NCBI GenBank assembly: GCA_020636675.1
Contig: JACJXK010000018.1
Coordinates: forward strand, 1 to 62,877
DNA: 62,877 bases
Reading direction: 5' to 3'
Source: Prevotellaceae bacterium
Lineage (GTDB): Bacteria > Bacteroidota > Bacteroidia > Bacteroidales > Paludibacteraceae
Made by a program: the position numbers and the translations under genes. The notes beneath the pieces are model-generated. The model was not told the DNA's origin. It saw only the letters and a list, made by a program, of their open reading frames with translations, and searched no databases. Within the stretch, counting starts at the first letter, position 1, and each line of letters opens with the position of its first letter. Below, in pieces: positions 62,800 through 62,877 of the stretch.

Positions 62800-62877
62800 T
62801 GGTTGTCACTTTGTAGGGCAAAAGCACCTGCGCTGATGCCCGCTTTCCAGGAGATGAGGCACGTCCATCCGCTAAAA
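62800..62877. repeat. dispersed intergenic repeat, copy D (runs off the window)
   Basis: GCACCTGCGCTGATGCCCGC, TTTCCAGGAGATGAGGCACG and ATCCGCTAAAA match copies A and C in the same order. One minus-strand frame reads ISWKAGISAGAFAL, like copy C. The left part of the family (hairpin core) is missing. The 62551-62799 stretch before it is AT-rich and shows nothing else. Confidence 0.6.

Overview
The window is chromosomal DNA of an anaerobic Bacteroidota, most likely order Bacteroidales. The evidence is promoter-like -7 boxes of the TAnnTTTG type, a panC-panD / glycogen-synthase / DUF4270 neighbourhood, an RteC protein, a type IX secretion cargo with its PorP/SprF partner, BT4734/DUF3987 mobile-element proteins and nspC. 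Genus is not resolved.

Layout. (1) 1-4226: the end of a probable aryl-polyene/flexirubin-like lipid cluster (MMPL exporter fused to a methyltransferase, CrtI-like oxidoreductase) and a convergent K+/H+ antiporter. (2) 4300-11100: a scrap heap of mobile DNA. It holds a MobC tail, a YhcG/DUF1016 nuclease, RteC, REP palindromes with two truncated RAYT transposase relics, a secreted metalloprotease-like protein, and an SH3-like secreted protein split in its signal peptide by a 1.05-kb IS1595-family element with a clean 8-bp target duplication. (3) 11100-18920: host genes (NUDIX regulator/hydrolase, alaS, MBL hydrolase, RsmF-like methyltransferase). (4) 18930-35550: an AT-rich island bounded by an IS5-type element and a second IS1595-type element. 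Its cargo is a long prokaryotic Argonaute that looks nuclease-dead, and a 13-gene operon resembling the anaerobe 'orange protein' (ORP) systems: NifX-like proteins, two MinD ATPases with ferredoxin inserts, Mrp, DUF134, DUF5320, ZIP transporter, DUF89, C_GCAxxG_C_C. Its backbone is a set of replication/primase genes (PriCT-2/DUF3987, BT4734, HTH). A decayed copy of part of the DUF3987 gene lies on the far side of the cargo in direct orientation. (5) 35590-62877: host genes: RND efflux pair, flavodoxin-like reductase, T9SS type-B cargo plus PorP, M16 and S41 peptidases, CorA, rsmA, a flippase-like protein, tyrA, DUF4270, glycogen synthase, panC/panD, nspC and a TonB-C-like protein.

The most informative signals are these. 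A tyrosine-rich leader peptide with terminator/antiterminator stands ahead of tyrA (attenuation). The Argonaute plus ORP-like operon travel as cargo. A 365-bp tandem duplication joins the flippase and tyrA 3' ends, and its two copies differ only by synonymous changes at one end. A dispersed intergenic repeat family has four members here and keeps an open reading frame in common. A single-base frameshift sits in an A9 tract in the island's primase-like gene.

All calls are from reading the sequence; no database search was run. Family names rest on recognised motifs and on recall of family members.
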